From IMG/VR virus record IMGVR_UViG_3300007515_000003, positions 1-64,000 of that record: DNA of 64,000 nucleotides. One strand, given 5' to 3'. Shown here piece by piece: positions 21,801 through 28,377 of the stretch. The notes beneath the pieces were generated by a model. It made no database searches, had not been told where the DNA came from, and was given only the letters and a program-made list of their open reading frames with translations. This DNA is from a virus. Positions within the stretch are counted from its first letter, which is position 1. Every line of letters begins with the position of its first letter. The translations under genes and the position numbers were made by a program.

Positions 21801-24800
21801 TAATAATCCTTGATGCATACTCCACAGGTCGAACAAATACCCAAGATTCACTCACGCCAGGTACTTGGCCTGCGGGGATATCAGTATCGGCTTGCCACAC
21901 ATAGGTGCCATCGTGCACTGCCTCGTCAGCGGAGTAGGCCTGGTTGGAAAGCCACTGAGATGGTTCGCCGATCCTTATGTAGGGACTTTCCATAATCCCT
22001 GCGTATGTCAGTCCAAAATCAGAATAAGAATCGCCGGTGTTTATCGGCAACCTTAGGTATCTTCCTAAAACATTAGCATTGGACATAGAGGAAATAAACC
22101 CAGAGTAGGTCGTAAAGTTATTCCCGTCCGCCCCCTTTAGCTGGGGGATTAGTTTAATTGTTTGATTGGAATTGATGCTGATTTCCCCACCATCATATAT
22201 TGCGCCATGATTTGGATGGCCAGTATCGGCGTTTCCTCCAGTATATATTTCAGTTGTTAACTCTATTGTTGGAGGGTATGACTCATCCTCTTTAACGAAC
22301 TTAATTGGATTTACATCGCCCACTCCTCGACTATCGAGATTAAATCCTGCGTCGAGATTGAAGTCGATATCACTATCAATCGAGTCCACCCAACCCCTGA
22401 AGGCCCGTATGGCAGGATGCCTATCTTCATCTTGATTATTCTCGTTAAGTGGGTGTGGAAGGTCTCCCGAAGAAAGGGTGTCGCCTTCTGCCCTCAGATC
22501 AACGTTCCAGTCCTCATAGTTAACACTTACATAGTCAAGCGATGCCAAAAACAAAGGGCTATCTGCATCCGGAACGCCGCCGACCCAAGTATCTATCATA
22601 TGTGTTGTGGGATATTTTATTCTTGGAGTCCAGAACTTCGCATTGTTGCCGGAGGCATCATAGGTTTTTAATCTTGGCCCAAAAATATCCAGCCTAGAGT
22701 TGAAGGCTTCAGACACGGCGTATTCGCTTGAACCTTCGGCCTTATGTATAAAATCAAAATCTCCTTCAGTTAAAAAGTATTGTGGCTCCACGCCAGCAGC
22801 GATCTCCTCTGAAGATGGATAGGTGCGATCAAGGTCAAATTCCCTACGCGCCACCGGCTGCCAATATTCACTAGGACGAATAACCAATGTATAGTTGCTC
22901 GTAAATCCACTCATAGTCCCGGAATTTATCGACACGGGGAATTCGTAGATTTTTTTACCGACATACCCGGAAATGTCAGCCTTATATTGAAGGCCCTCTA
23001 TAACGGTTGAGTTTTGCAAGTTCCCTTCCAAAACAAAATTATCATCCAATAGGGGAGTTGCATCCGAGACATAACAGAACTGTTTAATTTTAACCCGCCA
23101 TTCATTGTCGTCCATTTTTACGGCGTCACCAATTCGATAGTAATTTTCATAGGTAAGATCATATGAATAATTATCCGAACCAAAGAGGTCCCTCTGTCGA
23201 ATTTTGAATTTTCCATCCAATTCCTCCAACCCGTAATATTGAGCGTAAGCCCTTCCTCGATTGTCATTATTTGCGGGATCGACATTAGGGTCAATGCGCT
23301 CTGCGGTAAATTCGTTCTCGGTAATTTCGAGCCAAGTCGTTTCGGCATATAAGTTCTTTCCTCTAAATCTGGAATATTGTAGATCTTCTACTAGGTTCGA
23401 TAAAAAATACGCCGTCTCACTTGCGGACTCTTTTGGAAATATCCCAGGAACAATCCCCACACCGGCCGGATCTGCAGGAGAATCTGTATCCTTTATGCAC
23501 TGAAAGCAATATGAGGCGACCGCTGCGTCTGCCTTAAGAAATAAAAACTCAGCACTATCCAAAAGGTTCGTATTCTCATCTGTGGGATAGCGCCCGGCCC
23601 ACTCCTGGTAGGTCAGGCTTTCCCCCGAATTCGGGTCGACCATAGTAGGGGTTTTCTCCTTAAGTGTGACAAGATCTCCGACCTTGTAATTTTCGGCCTG
23701 CTCCATATCCCACGGAGCTATATCATACAATCTTTCAGACATTAATCCAAGTCCGCTTGCTCCATCAAGAGAATTAAACCACTGAAGTCCTAGCGTAATC
23801 CCCGATTTGTTATTCGGGGGAGAAGTAGATAGGCCCGTCTGTGACGACTTAAAGATTTTAACCCAACCATCGTAGAGGGTAATCTGAGTAACCATGGATA
23901 ATGGTGAAATCGCGGTATTGCTGAGAATACTTAGCCTGGTCCACTTCTCTTTGTTTAAAATTGGATCGTTATCTGCCGATGCCCCCATCGAGACATTAGC
24001 CTTAAAGAATAAATTTAAATGTAATGGAAAAAAGTTTTCATTATCATTCTTTAGGGATTTGTAATATATTTTTGCTCCGTCGTCTTGATATACGTATACT
24101 GTGTTATGCTCGTTTCCCGGAGAAACCCATTCAGAATATACTTTCTCTTGTCTCCAGGCATCACACGCGATTGCTGTGGTCACCTCCCACCAATCTTCCC
24201 GTGGGACCCTAGTCATATTGCCTCCGGAATATTCCTTGGTATCATTCCATTCAGGTATATTTGCCAAGGTCTGAACGTTGCCCTGGGGATTTCCCGTACG
24301 ATCAACAGTTAAACTGAAAATAGATTCCTGCTGGAGGTCCGATCGCCCCAAATCTATAAAGTGTTTTGCCTCAAATAAATTTTGCGATGTATCCGCATCA
24401 ATCGTAGTCGACAAAACCTGATTGCCATCGGCAGTAAGATCTTTAAACTTACTACCGTCAAAACCCTTAAAGCCAGTCTGAAGCAACCCTAATGCTGCAC
24501 TAAACTCTGAATCCGACATCTCGTCAGTTCTTTTTAGAATAGGCAGAAAAGCGGCGTCAACGTGAGAATTGATAAATTTCTTGCCTTCATTCTCGATCTG
24601 ATCTGCCCTGCCGAGCTTGTTGCCTAATATTAAATAGTGACAGGGGTTGTCTCCACTAACCGAGGCGCTACCGGTTATAGTCTTAATTGAGAGCAATTTG
24701 GTCAAAGCCTGATCCTGGGTGCTGGACTCAAGTTCGTAGTCATAATCTACATTCGTTTTTGGTTGTCCATGATCTAAGCTCATCGAGCCCAGCGCCCCAT

Positions 24801-26574
24801 GCCCGCCGACATACATATTGCCATTACTGAAAATTTGGGGCGTTACGAATTCGATTCTCTGCCGAGAAAGCACATCCTCGACCATCATGATATACTTGCC
24901 TAACTGTGTACTGCCCTTATTGGAGCCGGGGTGAACACCCCCTCTTCTCCTCGCGTGAACATAGCCCCTCCTCATATAAAAAAATGGCGTAAGATCTCGA
25001 TATTGAAAATGTAGAAGATCTCCCTCGGAGGCCAGGTCAGTATTAATATTGTTGGGGTTCAATATTCCCTGAAGATAACGATTTATGTCGGATCTGGATA
25101 TTTGGGATGTAGAATATGTGCTAATCCCTGACGTGGAGCTGTAGGAGCTTAACTTTGTGGTCCTTCCAAAGGTGACCGCCAATCTAGGCTGCCCCCCATG
25201 ATCCTTTCGGAGGGTTTTTGTATAAATAAATATATCATATCCGCCATCTTGGTACGGGCCGCTTTCACTGCTGGCGCCAGAATACCATGACCGGCACTTA
25301 TCCCTGCTATATCTTTTTAAGGGTTTTGCGAATTTCACCAATAAGTGACCGAAGATATTGGAAGACCCAGTAAAGTCTGCCATTCTTATGCGGCCCGCTT
25401 CTCGCTGTACGGGTTGGCCTGCTAGGTTTGTTTGGCCTTGGTACGAGCTATTATGGGCAAACTTTTTGATTTCAAATTTTTTCTCAGAGAAATATTTGTA
25501 TATTGATGCAAGCGATGAATTTGGGCGATTAATTTGAGAGTCATACTTAACCCAATACTCATTAATCTCACCGCTTTCCGAACCGTACCATGGGGTTCTT
25601 TCGGAATTCCATGATCCGTTCGCATTAGAAGCGCTCGAGGGGTAAGTTTTAGCGGCCCCAACCTCTTTTTTGCACATGGCTAAGGAGGGAAATCCAATTA
25701 AATTAAACGTTTCCGTCCAGTTGGTTAAATCATCGATGTTTGCCAGTCCAGATGGGGGATTATAGCTAACTATATCGCCAGGAAAATAAGTTAGGCCGGA
25801 ATTCCACTGGCTAGACCCAGATATGTTGTCCTCGGCACTCATTTTTGCATCTAAAAAATCGAAGGAAGCCCCCATAACAGCATTAAGCGAAGTTGACGAA
25901 AATCCAAACCTCCTGTCGGGGAGCGCACTTATATCATTGTCCCCAAACCCGTATTCAGGATAATCCACAATATATCTATCTATTATCTGCCCATCTTGCC
26001 CAGTTGCCGGTGAGGCCGTTCTTGCGGATCCGCCCCCAAAAGAAATTTCCGAAACGGGCCTTAATTGAATCGGGTTCTTAGATGAACCAGATTTGGGAAT
26101 TAGACAAGAATAACACACTAGATATTTCATGTCAATAAACTCTGATAAATTTAAACAAATTTCATTGTCGTGCATTATTCCTCCCGTCGCCCATTCACTC
26201 TTGGCATCAACCTCCCTCAAGCTCCCGGCCTCGCTAATTGAGTAGTCTTGTGCGAGTTCAGCGAAACTCTTAAAATAGGTATTAAAGTTTGCGTCAGATA
26301 CTCCTGCTCCGGCACTCTTCAGGACGCAGACATATAAATTAAATTGACTTGGTTTTGATCTAGATTTTCTATCCAAGAAATCGTCTGCGCCAGAGACCTT
26401 GTGAACAACCTGCCCCAAATCATAGTTTTTGTACGGCCTGAACCTTGCGTACCACACGGGGAGCGCCCCAGGAAGCCCAACCCTTGAAGCGCCGAAAAGT
26501 GTTCTTGTTGTCGATATGGTCGTGGGATCGGCAGAAAGAAAGTTTAAATTAAAATCTATGTTTACGCCACCCAT
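6805..26574 (-). CDS. giant 6589-residue adhesin or tail-fibre-type protein
   Basis: One open frame of 19.8 kb without a stop. No signal peptide or membrane helix was noticed. RCC1-like segments occur near residue 1925 (LYASGMDSSELGYLG), 2030 (LYGFGKNENNSLGI), 2525 (IYVTEDGDVKILGS), 4070 (VFGVGDNSLQQI) and 4345 (LFGTGENKISG). Short modules of the pattern Y-X-X-G-D-X-V with a following Trp and Pro-Gly recur (YFPGDIVSY near 270, YRHGDRVIYKGNLW near 5565, YYPGDRAWWKGELYEC near 6330); they resemble carbohydrate-binding modules of the chitinase CBM5/12 type. It is very rich in Trp, Tyr, Gly and Asn. A host-surface-binding virion fibre is the best inference. The ATG overlaps the TAA of the upstream gene (TAATG). 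Confidence 0.85.
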   Translation of the reverse strand: MGGVNIDFNLNFLSADPTTISTTRTLFGASRVGLPGALPVWYARFRPYKNYDLGQVVHKVSGADDFLDRKSRSKPSQFNLYVCVLKSAGAGVSDANFNTYFKSFAELAQDYSISEAGSLREVDAKSEWATGGIMHDNEICLNLSEFIDMKYLVCYSCLIPKSGSSKNPIQLRPVSEISFGGGSARTASPATGQDGQIIDRYIVDYPEYGFGDNDISALPDRRFGFSSTSLNAVMGASFDFLDAKMSAEDNISGSSQWNSGLTYFPGDIVSYNPPSGLANIDDLTNWTETFNLIGFPSLAMCKKEVGAAKTYPSSASNANGSWNSERTPWYGSESGEINEYWVKYDSQINRPNSSLASIYKYFSEKKFEIKKFAHNSSYQGQTNLAGQPVQREAGRIRMADFTGSSNIFGHLLVKFAKPLKRYSRDKCRSWYSGASSESGPYQDGGYDIFIYTKTLRKDHGGQPRLAVTFGRTTKLSSYSSTSGISTYSTSQISRSDINRYLQGILNPNNINTDLASEGDLLHFQYRDLTPFFYMRRGYVHARRRGGVHPGSNKGSTQLGKYIMMVEDVLSRQRIEFVTPQIFSNGNMYVGGHGALGSMSLDHGQPKTNVDYDYELESSTQDQALTKLLSIKTITGSASVSGDNPCHYLILGNKLGRADQIENEGKKFINSHVDAAFLPILKRTDEMSDSEFSAALGLLQTGFKGFDGSKFKDLTADGNQVLSTTIDADTSQNLFEAKHFIDLGRSDLQQESIFSLTVDRTGNPQGNVQTLANIPEWNDTKEYSGGNMTRVPREDWWEVTTAIACDAWRQEKVYSEWVSPGNEHNTVYVYQDDGAKIYYKSLKNDNENFFPLHLNLFFKANVSMGASADNDPILNKEKWTRLSILSNTAISPLSMVTQITLYDGWVKIFKSSQTGLSTSPPNNKSGITLGLQWFNSLDGASGLGLMSERLYDIAPWDMEQAENYKVGDLVTLKEKTPTMVDPNSGESLTYQEWAGRYPTDENTNLLDSAEFLFLKADAAVASYCFQCIKDTDSPADPAGVGIVPGIFPKESASETAYFLSNLVEDLQYSRFRGKNLYAETTWLEITENEFTAERIDPNVDPANNDNRGRAYAQYYGLEELDGKFKIRQRDLFGSDNYSYDLTYENYYRIGDAVKMDDNEWRVKIKQFCYVSDATPLLDDNFVLEGNLQNSTVIEGLQYKADISGYVGKKIYEFPVSINSGTMSGFTSNYTLVIRPSEYWQPVARREFDLDRTYPSSEEIAAGVEPQYFLTEGDFDFIHKAEGSSEYAVSEAFNSRLDIFGPRLKTYDASGNNAKFWTPRIKYPTTHMIDTWVGGVPDADSPLFLASLDYVSVNYEDWNVDLRAEGDTLSSGDLPHPLNENNQDEDRHPAIRAFRGWVDSIDSDIDFNLDAGFNLDSRGVGDVNPIKFVKEDESYPPTIELTTEIYTGGNADTGHPNHGAIYDGGEISINSNQTIKLIPQLKGADGNNFTTYSGFISSMSNANVLGRYLRLPINTGDSYSDFGLTYAGIMESPYIRIGEPSQWLSNQAYSADEAVHDGTYVWQADTDIPAGQVPGVSESWVFVRPVEYASRIISESLLDSDSLLGGMNSKIEYQYDEVSHKNSSILKIENNGSNIGLLEQLGDKLQVMPKWKNISGPEGEIAPWTHDQSFDTGDFTKELNILYYARRASSGVQPSLFESMWQRVDEWKNNLPYELGDIVYAKERGVVWNSNEDSGSLPTQNELSQSNDVMVFYSCLDAHNASGEPAGGVSPSAENILDSTHGESEYLLRPFDNMSNIFTNSGLNINISFEMQAVDGQSYMSSTKELTLSLFSNENPGGTQRKDVDLFNYAFNSPTVLRGNLGFVSEFKLGNSFAGLQNTAILPMSVKITNVSGAAPDVDADTYLDVNNAVSKTYAVSAGLGWQNRFMISNNKLYASGMDSSELGYLGISNYKKIDGKPETYYGSNLEWNLDTFGKHNMCAPLKDAQDDELQRVKIYANGTTDTLLDPEPDIDFVRSGGGNTVFITTDKKLYGFGKNENNSLGITDKSFNSSSDDPEDWGDWSHDLIDAEDRFDLLSYANFNHAAGDPIASNKNDPHLAGWATYLTKDHNRANPAPQWERMAWATFPLDWFDKTSAEQDSYLHNNVTWIPEEELYPAGVTPWWASQEQLKIAGRILPWYDNINFWKEGGIECVGFDKPDNRGVPKVVNTHFILNSEDYIPFARQARSGAEGAYDVSFSLDGTSEYAKSLSTMMIKPAWEFYGGTDTDNSATKKREHFVVAGFEGSKERHMAGAAVQNDRGWMVPAWLFPYRDNAEISNKLTSWNGISWPHGKFQNLYPTSQWDDGDRFNTTREWGTPDWNERSWWGHDKKYNGAREAAPWTDNESISWFKEREHLGERWVSIENALPEDEPGISPKWEYIGWPDLDLPYGGSHKNHCVIDYFHDSKTMTVSGTECLALAMYRLKDRANYSYMDRPSQHSLNNNDDNNLRANCLKLAANRNAPAVPFPVKLTDDNVVWASTNEHSTIYVTEDGDVKILGSIIGCKDIPVQGLDFHSEATHGEVRRADNVMFHGGSDTFDSFGDLTVNELWQNDNWGLIHHMTDRDPDPFAGGEAVKYGSLIQGNIAYGETWEPYIEHIDYVNGQYVSYSGSLWSKIGDQGAGAHTFPGVIPGEWNSVSESITPLVTQDAASTNFDNLNNNYLHKYWPNTGPAYVATDSNGLNPDVKRIAEEDWGSIEFFGGNVIRQDGTTISDPSVGIAGSYRKVDLPSPTGGYPVYRHVANVDNLIWFYNGYWRASTATYYNSNEFDKQYAKGAVTTTVDKTPADVAVWSVLTQRESHKEINIYNTGVQFGGQYSSDSKKDTAWSVQPNGVLPATANDPLYPAAWIPNNLIPGNWLDAPEGSSWVGVWWSEQGGVPTLWPQATPVFYQAFHLDEGIDVSQVTVSFDFAVDNTMLDIQIHSEAGWHSINPDLVTGEEWETTSYLTNWDFNKSMLGYAGGNGHQYLFGWRPLFPDNWTANVWLWLEDHPDFVDNNGNPKYTTYWHDHARKSGEQQILPGVTKWGTFWGENNDRDGFGNTATSWFGASGSNLDEELRDHGMHYPAYEQLNQTTHYVAQTLELHLDNHGNRFEYLSNLLDKSYDYSRPNHPTTWDNSNKPSLSDLACMGVYNFAKVVIIQDNCSAWGSRQLGYDTEPGVMRSKYGGANYYWGLQSHVETGGLSGAARLHLVPWGYDYTPNTYGFGGHKDSGSLNPSVNEYVQLGTWNPDKLGGAGFTQWHQGSELSAERYGPNYPKPLTVGQKYEVRFFVSYRTAYSEPDVGAIIWAWEGGVPTATVDNLEAVQGGNLVNDYAGSGHQAIDVGDLGSGWTETKFTFVATHTSHSVEFICHTTSSDSTAFIYSVSCKPVTAAWYGGWFGELNSIDIGPQGIGASNIFRAGAGAAGNNALVMYVKNAGNVNNPAGLLVTNLTINAPLLLGYGAEIWTEDAEVKTEYRIQHRAGNGIGGAAGKLSTDMVTGILPYPLEDYEQKEDYAGYTWYGDQTDWDYYMNVWTDVADAREELYPWMTGEEYAKLHWAGPLTEADRATRYGAIRHKSTLERRTLAKSEWFRNKYVSQTYMRDWVEDPILGHTFLARASQAANNKLTSLGKTGGNWYYTAKYGQWIYITDAEKTKKEDGERFECFMSGIDIDFTEISSNAENYGVGNALFPVIDGEIVGKLAFTGTGTGWRKDSGIFFHIYVRPSSGIVLRTIKPEILTQGRWGVMYSPGKTTDARTAGDWSTIVQTRYGMISYNDHRVVWSILDDGPPDVRAYADGVAGETGTGYDQDKVMAASAWTWPENNGGGHHEDLDPPLVLAQGYHTFYMWEYDWGQPTGWGLLGDEGKFRYLLSAEIGGAAVNEEFHDSGDIVFHAGWILDNDAIYGSNLPGIGSWENHIKYSPRGFSGFFDYTAAAGMGEDPEYQGSTISKSSYNEGDIVTAQVADGDDLFGTLVFVSMKDDNTSDIGFSESLERVDGKKWSMPAPKAITKTYDLSTNSLADIEDEISSTTLTPEPHTLYDHEDYGSDKALQVEAGSDHILIRTASGKVFGVGDNSLQQIDWRNKTGGIESDFDLGDRLGRESGKGFYKLEGTAPSSLNPIYDPSWSAIEQPALPPEKWAYGKTYQPGSRVWIDHVSHVVYVGPGEGVEGTLLQEHLQISIPSITENGGLETLPPETLKSDWADTNKLGKWQKPDVEVLTFGSIGEAMHALVNQENGAGGTLGSTGLSGWFPLGKLGMMPNDGATHTFPSSEIKMPRTANFKLYKKAFGDTHFCTREIFIKPHLISHGNNNNQAVELDEIIAVAASGNNSLILSQSGNLFGTGENKISGSDRDEYEGRSLGNALGLESEFLDGPEFIFPNVEFISLQGDCATFISEGRSYKCGGVGLRPYLENYSFKGAPAVILDDASGREGEPIIAKQVFMDSFGFWSKPKRRIRKWPQFIDGKLCRKGSKDIRDKVLPEINRLADAWVSNKSYRTSLPSGHSQLLNGQPNTLFHHGYGSDMVAGSNADQAGSAFIGREPDFVTHKGTIYQCIKDHFFSFEPGSSLGELYWRESSASMINVNPIQYFYREWQLDRWATISYVNESGELFSKGFQVMYAPDSSGDIIGGKSYTSLRTNASTWADERISGWHLDLDHAGVGVTSQVDYGGSGTMYLYYGGQDNEYLGTAGSIFGESVNPFYGDSNTNIVNEKNLLDTEYIDFTHNLLGSFVSGSNAPTGITVTWTNMLSHVVSLAWGDASCGWGSLDPFAPSFIRDFNFKSWPTAGQLDLIDLFSNASEHGWNNYYFPGVVNHANNSQNPPDGMYNWWQVMGEMSVSQWAPALPTHHPRGALDAFKFMNRFTGDETYSWKPAGSISEVPDMATAGNEGEYHPDIKWPIYSKIERYSEAATDTWGLHSSFGDSLAYTFGYSIFGGNFNDRFNDDAWIVGDFDTTKAESSQFGVKDEPKNPRLTAASGRGSLTKILGLQTGALTQGCPEVIPDSVFSLLLQGHLEYRRINFPSTAMFGAWMCDPWSLPFGDKAHQSWKSQFSLLVGQENQGVGENVSWGWLDPNSNTMTKLGKYHNHGLVGDAISHDNYTFLKPGDRFNFGGTVYRMHWRVEEGQGGIEGGAPIPNGTYIAPDKDGAGAGKTGYSSMWSVDRLEKEHRWRTQIGIMHQTMELGQKWGGDPYKRFLRGYATSIGHSQIYTGFAEKIGGHCALAWADRGDKAGKVSLAVDYRNYSAGLDQRQPDNFSGLGEFDVFDVPGWNQRTSDNKETIELTDTQGYTFINREVPSPTYWQRYLPAGAEQLEGLDAGNGYSVWDWVFALNQLRQGWDWTQRLEVWIGVNFGSYPTFTLAGQVFSSGNQLPHRRQSQGAPHTAPGISNYEHWLAFLAQQGAGSLNRYAGFYKFPQRAVDFGFGPMTDVMEAYGQLKRHGMNNFTIGPDEAHSWRGRENQMDSYCSQSKRSSQYNELAVTDLTNIPVGECMNWLWENDISAGDIISIQDHRSPKRNRRLWRAYNDIPSGTIKYGDFPKAGTKFIQSWWTDLFQEILDWDSSTWYRHGDRVIYKGNLWLMPHDWAKDWGDWGDPATDNYNRGLGIRGDDTMPGTTGVWKSSIEDGAGTKPHWVIGNHHGGPDNQVSDGGTPGDGGCTSHNQGADQNPEKFALYSAKDMIENWKDRPYTARHNRELRFELAERFINAEEIDEYNPLASTIYAPEIIWAKDIELGKRYTVVFPGWDREWVNGELHETIDDWVDEFGEEWEEWTFDLPNGYWPTGAGDSIRQYMLNFASGTSELGLGIGELEHRGDSSFIAKKSGWNVLSADALWYGGQVGHDWGLFNVYNSIMFFHPWRMFDWRPTWGEYGRVSAADWETMTNGLPAMYRPYYASEPGTAAQPAGSGPLGESLYRSAYTNASLPHCAGDVILSDGDLFLAKNCGSHGVGAAWDTCAIYAFWHLGSYEPFPPPSESKSRWQEEYDDKISDGLSPTVLDPIYRNVPGESTMGGAEDHPMMWGDYRIATQADVDAGANSSINTPPTEVGDAFGKVDWSGAKKVTNQFLPDSSNGPMWLGEAYDQPLLRKKSWERLLRKLHPSLQMSGWGFGNNLEPGAWGGCQVRPYSPPGYYRGDLVKTQDGGVWKVWRFNEEGGSASGYGTGDDAPGGANNKWEYIGENGDSLGWLLTGAKGAFYSESYLDSGNKQELTKWYINAEAGSDNILKGSTDIYDSEDVSITCRGSKMFASRDAAINWVIRRAKEREKLGFSWYDHKTRKWVAGRNWLWENINLERIWDYGGWELSEGGKPEGAGDNADIYVTMTPRTQYYPGDRAWWKGELYECQAFLRLNSSDEFTTHLGAGTSYVVGASNPWNAYNPDGRWGGTPVGDSVFPYTNHSLPHVDGEHIPPWWVKSGGGTFKLPVVGFDDYDGSHDNSKHQGAAGVREGSNLAGTMSIFPNDYFDTQEEAEAFARNPQVASNYSDSNTFQPGGPYKGHPGFTDADLIEITTEYCDKYGAAGVDGDCEVIYIGGAAHSQCLARMRGICDSWEEKIGNALPGGTIIPNGELFLSILGSAKWKDSWEDTGNKVDTD

Positions 26575-27089
26575 TACTTGCTAAAAATTACCTTTGAATA
26601 TTTATCGTCTATGGGTTCTATTTTTCCACCCATAAACTTTAGCCATCTAATACCGAGGCTATTATCCGCCTCAACAATATTAACCAAATGATCAAATTCT
26701 TCCCCAAACAGCCAATCAAAATGCTCTCTGGATATTCTCATAAATTCATATACTGCAAACATAGCTTTAAGGTTGCCAAATGACTTAAAAAAGTCGCTCT
26801 TAGATTTAATCATGTCCAGAGAATTCCTAGAGCCGAGCACCCAGACCTGACCTATGCGTTCTTGAGGGGAATGGGCGACCCCGGTGGAGCCGATATATGT
26901 TTCGTCTTTTAAGCAAAAGCTAATTGTTCGAATTGATCTGTTGAAGGTTTCATAAACATGCTTTTCGTGGTTTGGCCACCCGAGATAATCCGAATGTCGC
27001 GAGTCCACGTTCCTTGGATTCAATGATAGCTCGATAATATCTGAGTCGATGACATCCCTGACATAACCGTGTTTTCCTAATATTTTCAT
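26574..27089 (-). CDS. GNAT-fold protein, Gp13/DUF2833-like
   Basis: 171 residues. The C-terminal segment IVEADNSLGIRWLKFMGGKI matches the GNAT end motif (Asn, then Arg-Trp-Leu and a Gly-rich turn). Many phages carry such a protein next to virion genes (T7 Gp13-like, DUF2833), where it is packaged or helps assembly rather than acting as a known acetyltransferase. It is translationally coupled to the giant gene. Acetyl-CoA loop residues are not clearly visible, so catalysis is uncertain. Confidence 0.65.
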   Translation of the reverse strand: MKILGKHGYVRDVIDSDIIELSLNPRNVDSRHSDYLGWPNHEKHVYETFNRSIRTISFCLKDETYIGSTGVAHSPQERIGQVWVLGSRNSLDMIKSKSDFFKSFGNLKAMFAVYEFMRISREHFDWLFGEEFDHLVNIVEADNSLGIRWLKFMGGKIEPIDDKYSKVIFSK

Positions 27090-27098
27090 GCCTTTTTC

Positions 27099-27113
27099 CT
27101 ATAGTTTATACAC
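27099..27113 (-). promoter_or_regulatory. T4-late-like promoter box before the GNAT-giant operon (GTGTATAAACTATAG)
   Basis: The first base is 24 bases before the ATG at 27089, with a purine-rich GGAAAAAGG stretch between. It would drive the GNAT-like gene and the 19.8-kb gene as one late unit. Confidence 0.45.
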
Positions 27114-27178
27114 TAAATAGTTATAGGTCCCAACAATATAAGTGTAAAGAAGTTAAGCGCGCATGGAGCGTCATATCA

Positions 27179-27186
27179 TATAAAAT
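27179..27186 (+). promoter_or_regulatory. late-type box TATAAAAT upstream of the sulfotransferase island
   Basis: TATAAAAT is close to the T4 late consensus TATAAATA. Its first base is 12 bases before the ATG at 27191, the distance seen at other late-type boxes here. Weak evidence on its own because the region is AT-rich. Confidence 0.35.
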
Positions 27187-27190
27187 AAAA

Positions 27191-27790
27191 ATGAGAATTT
27201 CGCACAAAAACAAATGGATCTTCCTGTCGTCATCCAGAACCGGCTCCACTTCTACTCGTAAAGCATTAGATAAATTTAGTGACATAAAGTCGGTGCATTA
27301 TTCTAAATGCGAAGAAGAGCAAAATCCATTCTATAACCATATAAGCTTAAGGGAGGTTCAATCTATATTCAAGCATGATAATATAGACTTCAAATCATAC
27401 ACAACATTTACTGCGGTACGCAATCCATGGGACAGGGCGTTATCTTTGTATTTTCACTCTCAACAAATTATGCATAATCCTGCCCCCACCGCATTTAGCG
27501 ATTGGATAAAAAAAGTACAAGCCAGAGGCCCTTTATATGGTCAAATTTACAACCAGTGCTTAGATGATAAAAATCAATATGCGATAGATTCTATAATCAG
27601 GTTTGAGCATATGCAAAAAGACTTCAATGTTGTTTGCGACAAAATAGGGATCTCAAGACAACAACTTCCACACGTAAATGCAACCAAACACAAACACTAC
27701 ACCGAATACTATAACTATGAAACCCATGAAATCGTTGCCGAAAAATACGCAAAAGATATTGAACATTTCGGATATGAATTTGGAGATTAA
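27191..27790 (+). CDS. sulfotransferase 1 (Sulfotransfer_2-like)
   Basis: 199 residues. The 5'-phosphosulfate loop is LSSSRTGSTST (residues 12-22) and the 3'-phosphate motif is AVRNPWDRALSLY (near 75-87), both typical of PAPS-dependent sulfotransferases. It would move sulfate from PAPS to a sugar or similar acceptor. It is first in a block of six such domains. The C-terminus (HYTEYYNYETHEIVAEKYAK) is nearly shared with the next gene, showing tandem duplication. The substrate is unknown. Confidence 0.85.
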   Translation: MRISHKNKWIFLSSSRTGSTSTRKALDKFSDIKSVHYSKCEEEQNPFYNHISLREVQSIFKHDNIDFKSYTTFTAVRNPWDRALSLYFHSQQIMHNPAPTAFSDWIKKVQARGPLYGQIYNQCLDDKNQYAIDSIIRFEHMQKDFNVVCDKIGISRQQLPHVNATKHKHYTEYYNYETHEIVAEKYAKDIEHFGYEFGD

Positions 27791-27792
27791 AA

Positions 27793-28377
27793 ATGATAAG
27801 TCACAAACATAAATTTATTTTTGTTCATATCAATAAAACTGGAGGTACGAGTATTGAAGTGTTATTAAAGAAGTATTCAAACAAATTTGAAAAACATCAA
27901 TCAATTATTGACTTAAATAAAGAAGCATCTTCTAACGATTATTTTAAATTCACTTTCGTAAGAAACAGTTGGGATAGATTCTTATCCTTGTACAAATACC
28001 GAATAAAAACAAACCAAACAAAGCTTGGTAGTAATCCCATACCCTTTAAAGAATGGGCAAAACATATCTATGATAAGAACCCGAAATATTACAATACTCC
28101 TAACAAATTTAAACTTCTTATGTTATCAGATCAACTTGACTGGATCACAGATGCAAATGGTAGTGTGAACATGGATTTCATCGGAAGATTTGAAAACCTC
28201 CAAGAAGACTTTAATATCGTGTGTGACAATATTGAAATTCCACATTCACAACTTCCACATATAAACAAAACTGAACACAAACATTATACCGAATATTACG
28301 ATGAAGAAACAAAGCAAATCGTTGCCGAAACATACGCAAAAGACATTGAGTATTTCGGATATAAATTTGGAGATTAA
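27793..28377 (+). CDS. sulfotransferase 2, tandem paralog of sulfotransferase 1
   Basis: 194 residues. PAPS loop VHINKTGGTSIE at residues 11-22; 3'-phosphate motif FVRNSWDRFLSLY (Ser replaces the usual Pro). The start MISHKHKFIF is shared with sulfotransferases 4 and 6, and the end closely matches sulfotransferase 1 at DNA level, so it arose by duplication. Spacing to the previous gene is 2 bases. Confidence 0.85.
   Translation: MISHKHKFIFVHINKTGGTSIEVLLKKYSNKFEKHQSIIDLNKEASSNDYFKFTFVRNSWDRFLSLYKYRIKTNQTKLGSNPIPFKEWAKHIYDKNPKYYNTPNKFKLLMLSDQLDWITDANGSVNMDFIGRFENLQEDFNIVCDNIEIPHSQLPHINKTEHKHYTEYYDEETKQIVAETYAKDIEYFGYKFGD

Noticed and set aside
6805-26574. many 60-200-codon frames on the plus strand opposite the giant gene
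   Set aside because: They are antisense shadows of a long, compositionally biased gene; none has its own promoter or ribosome site.
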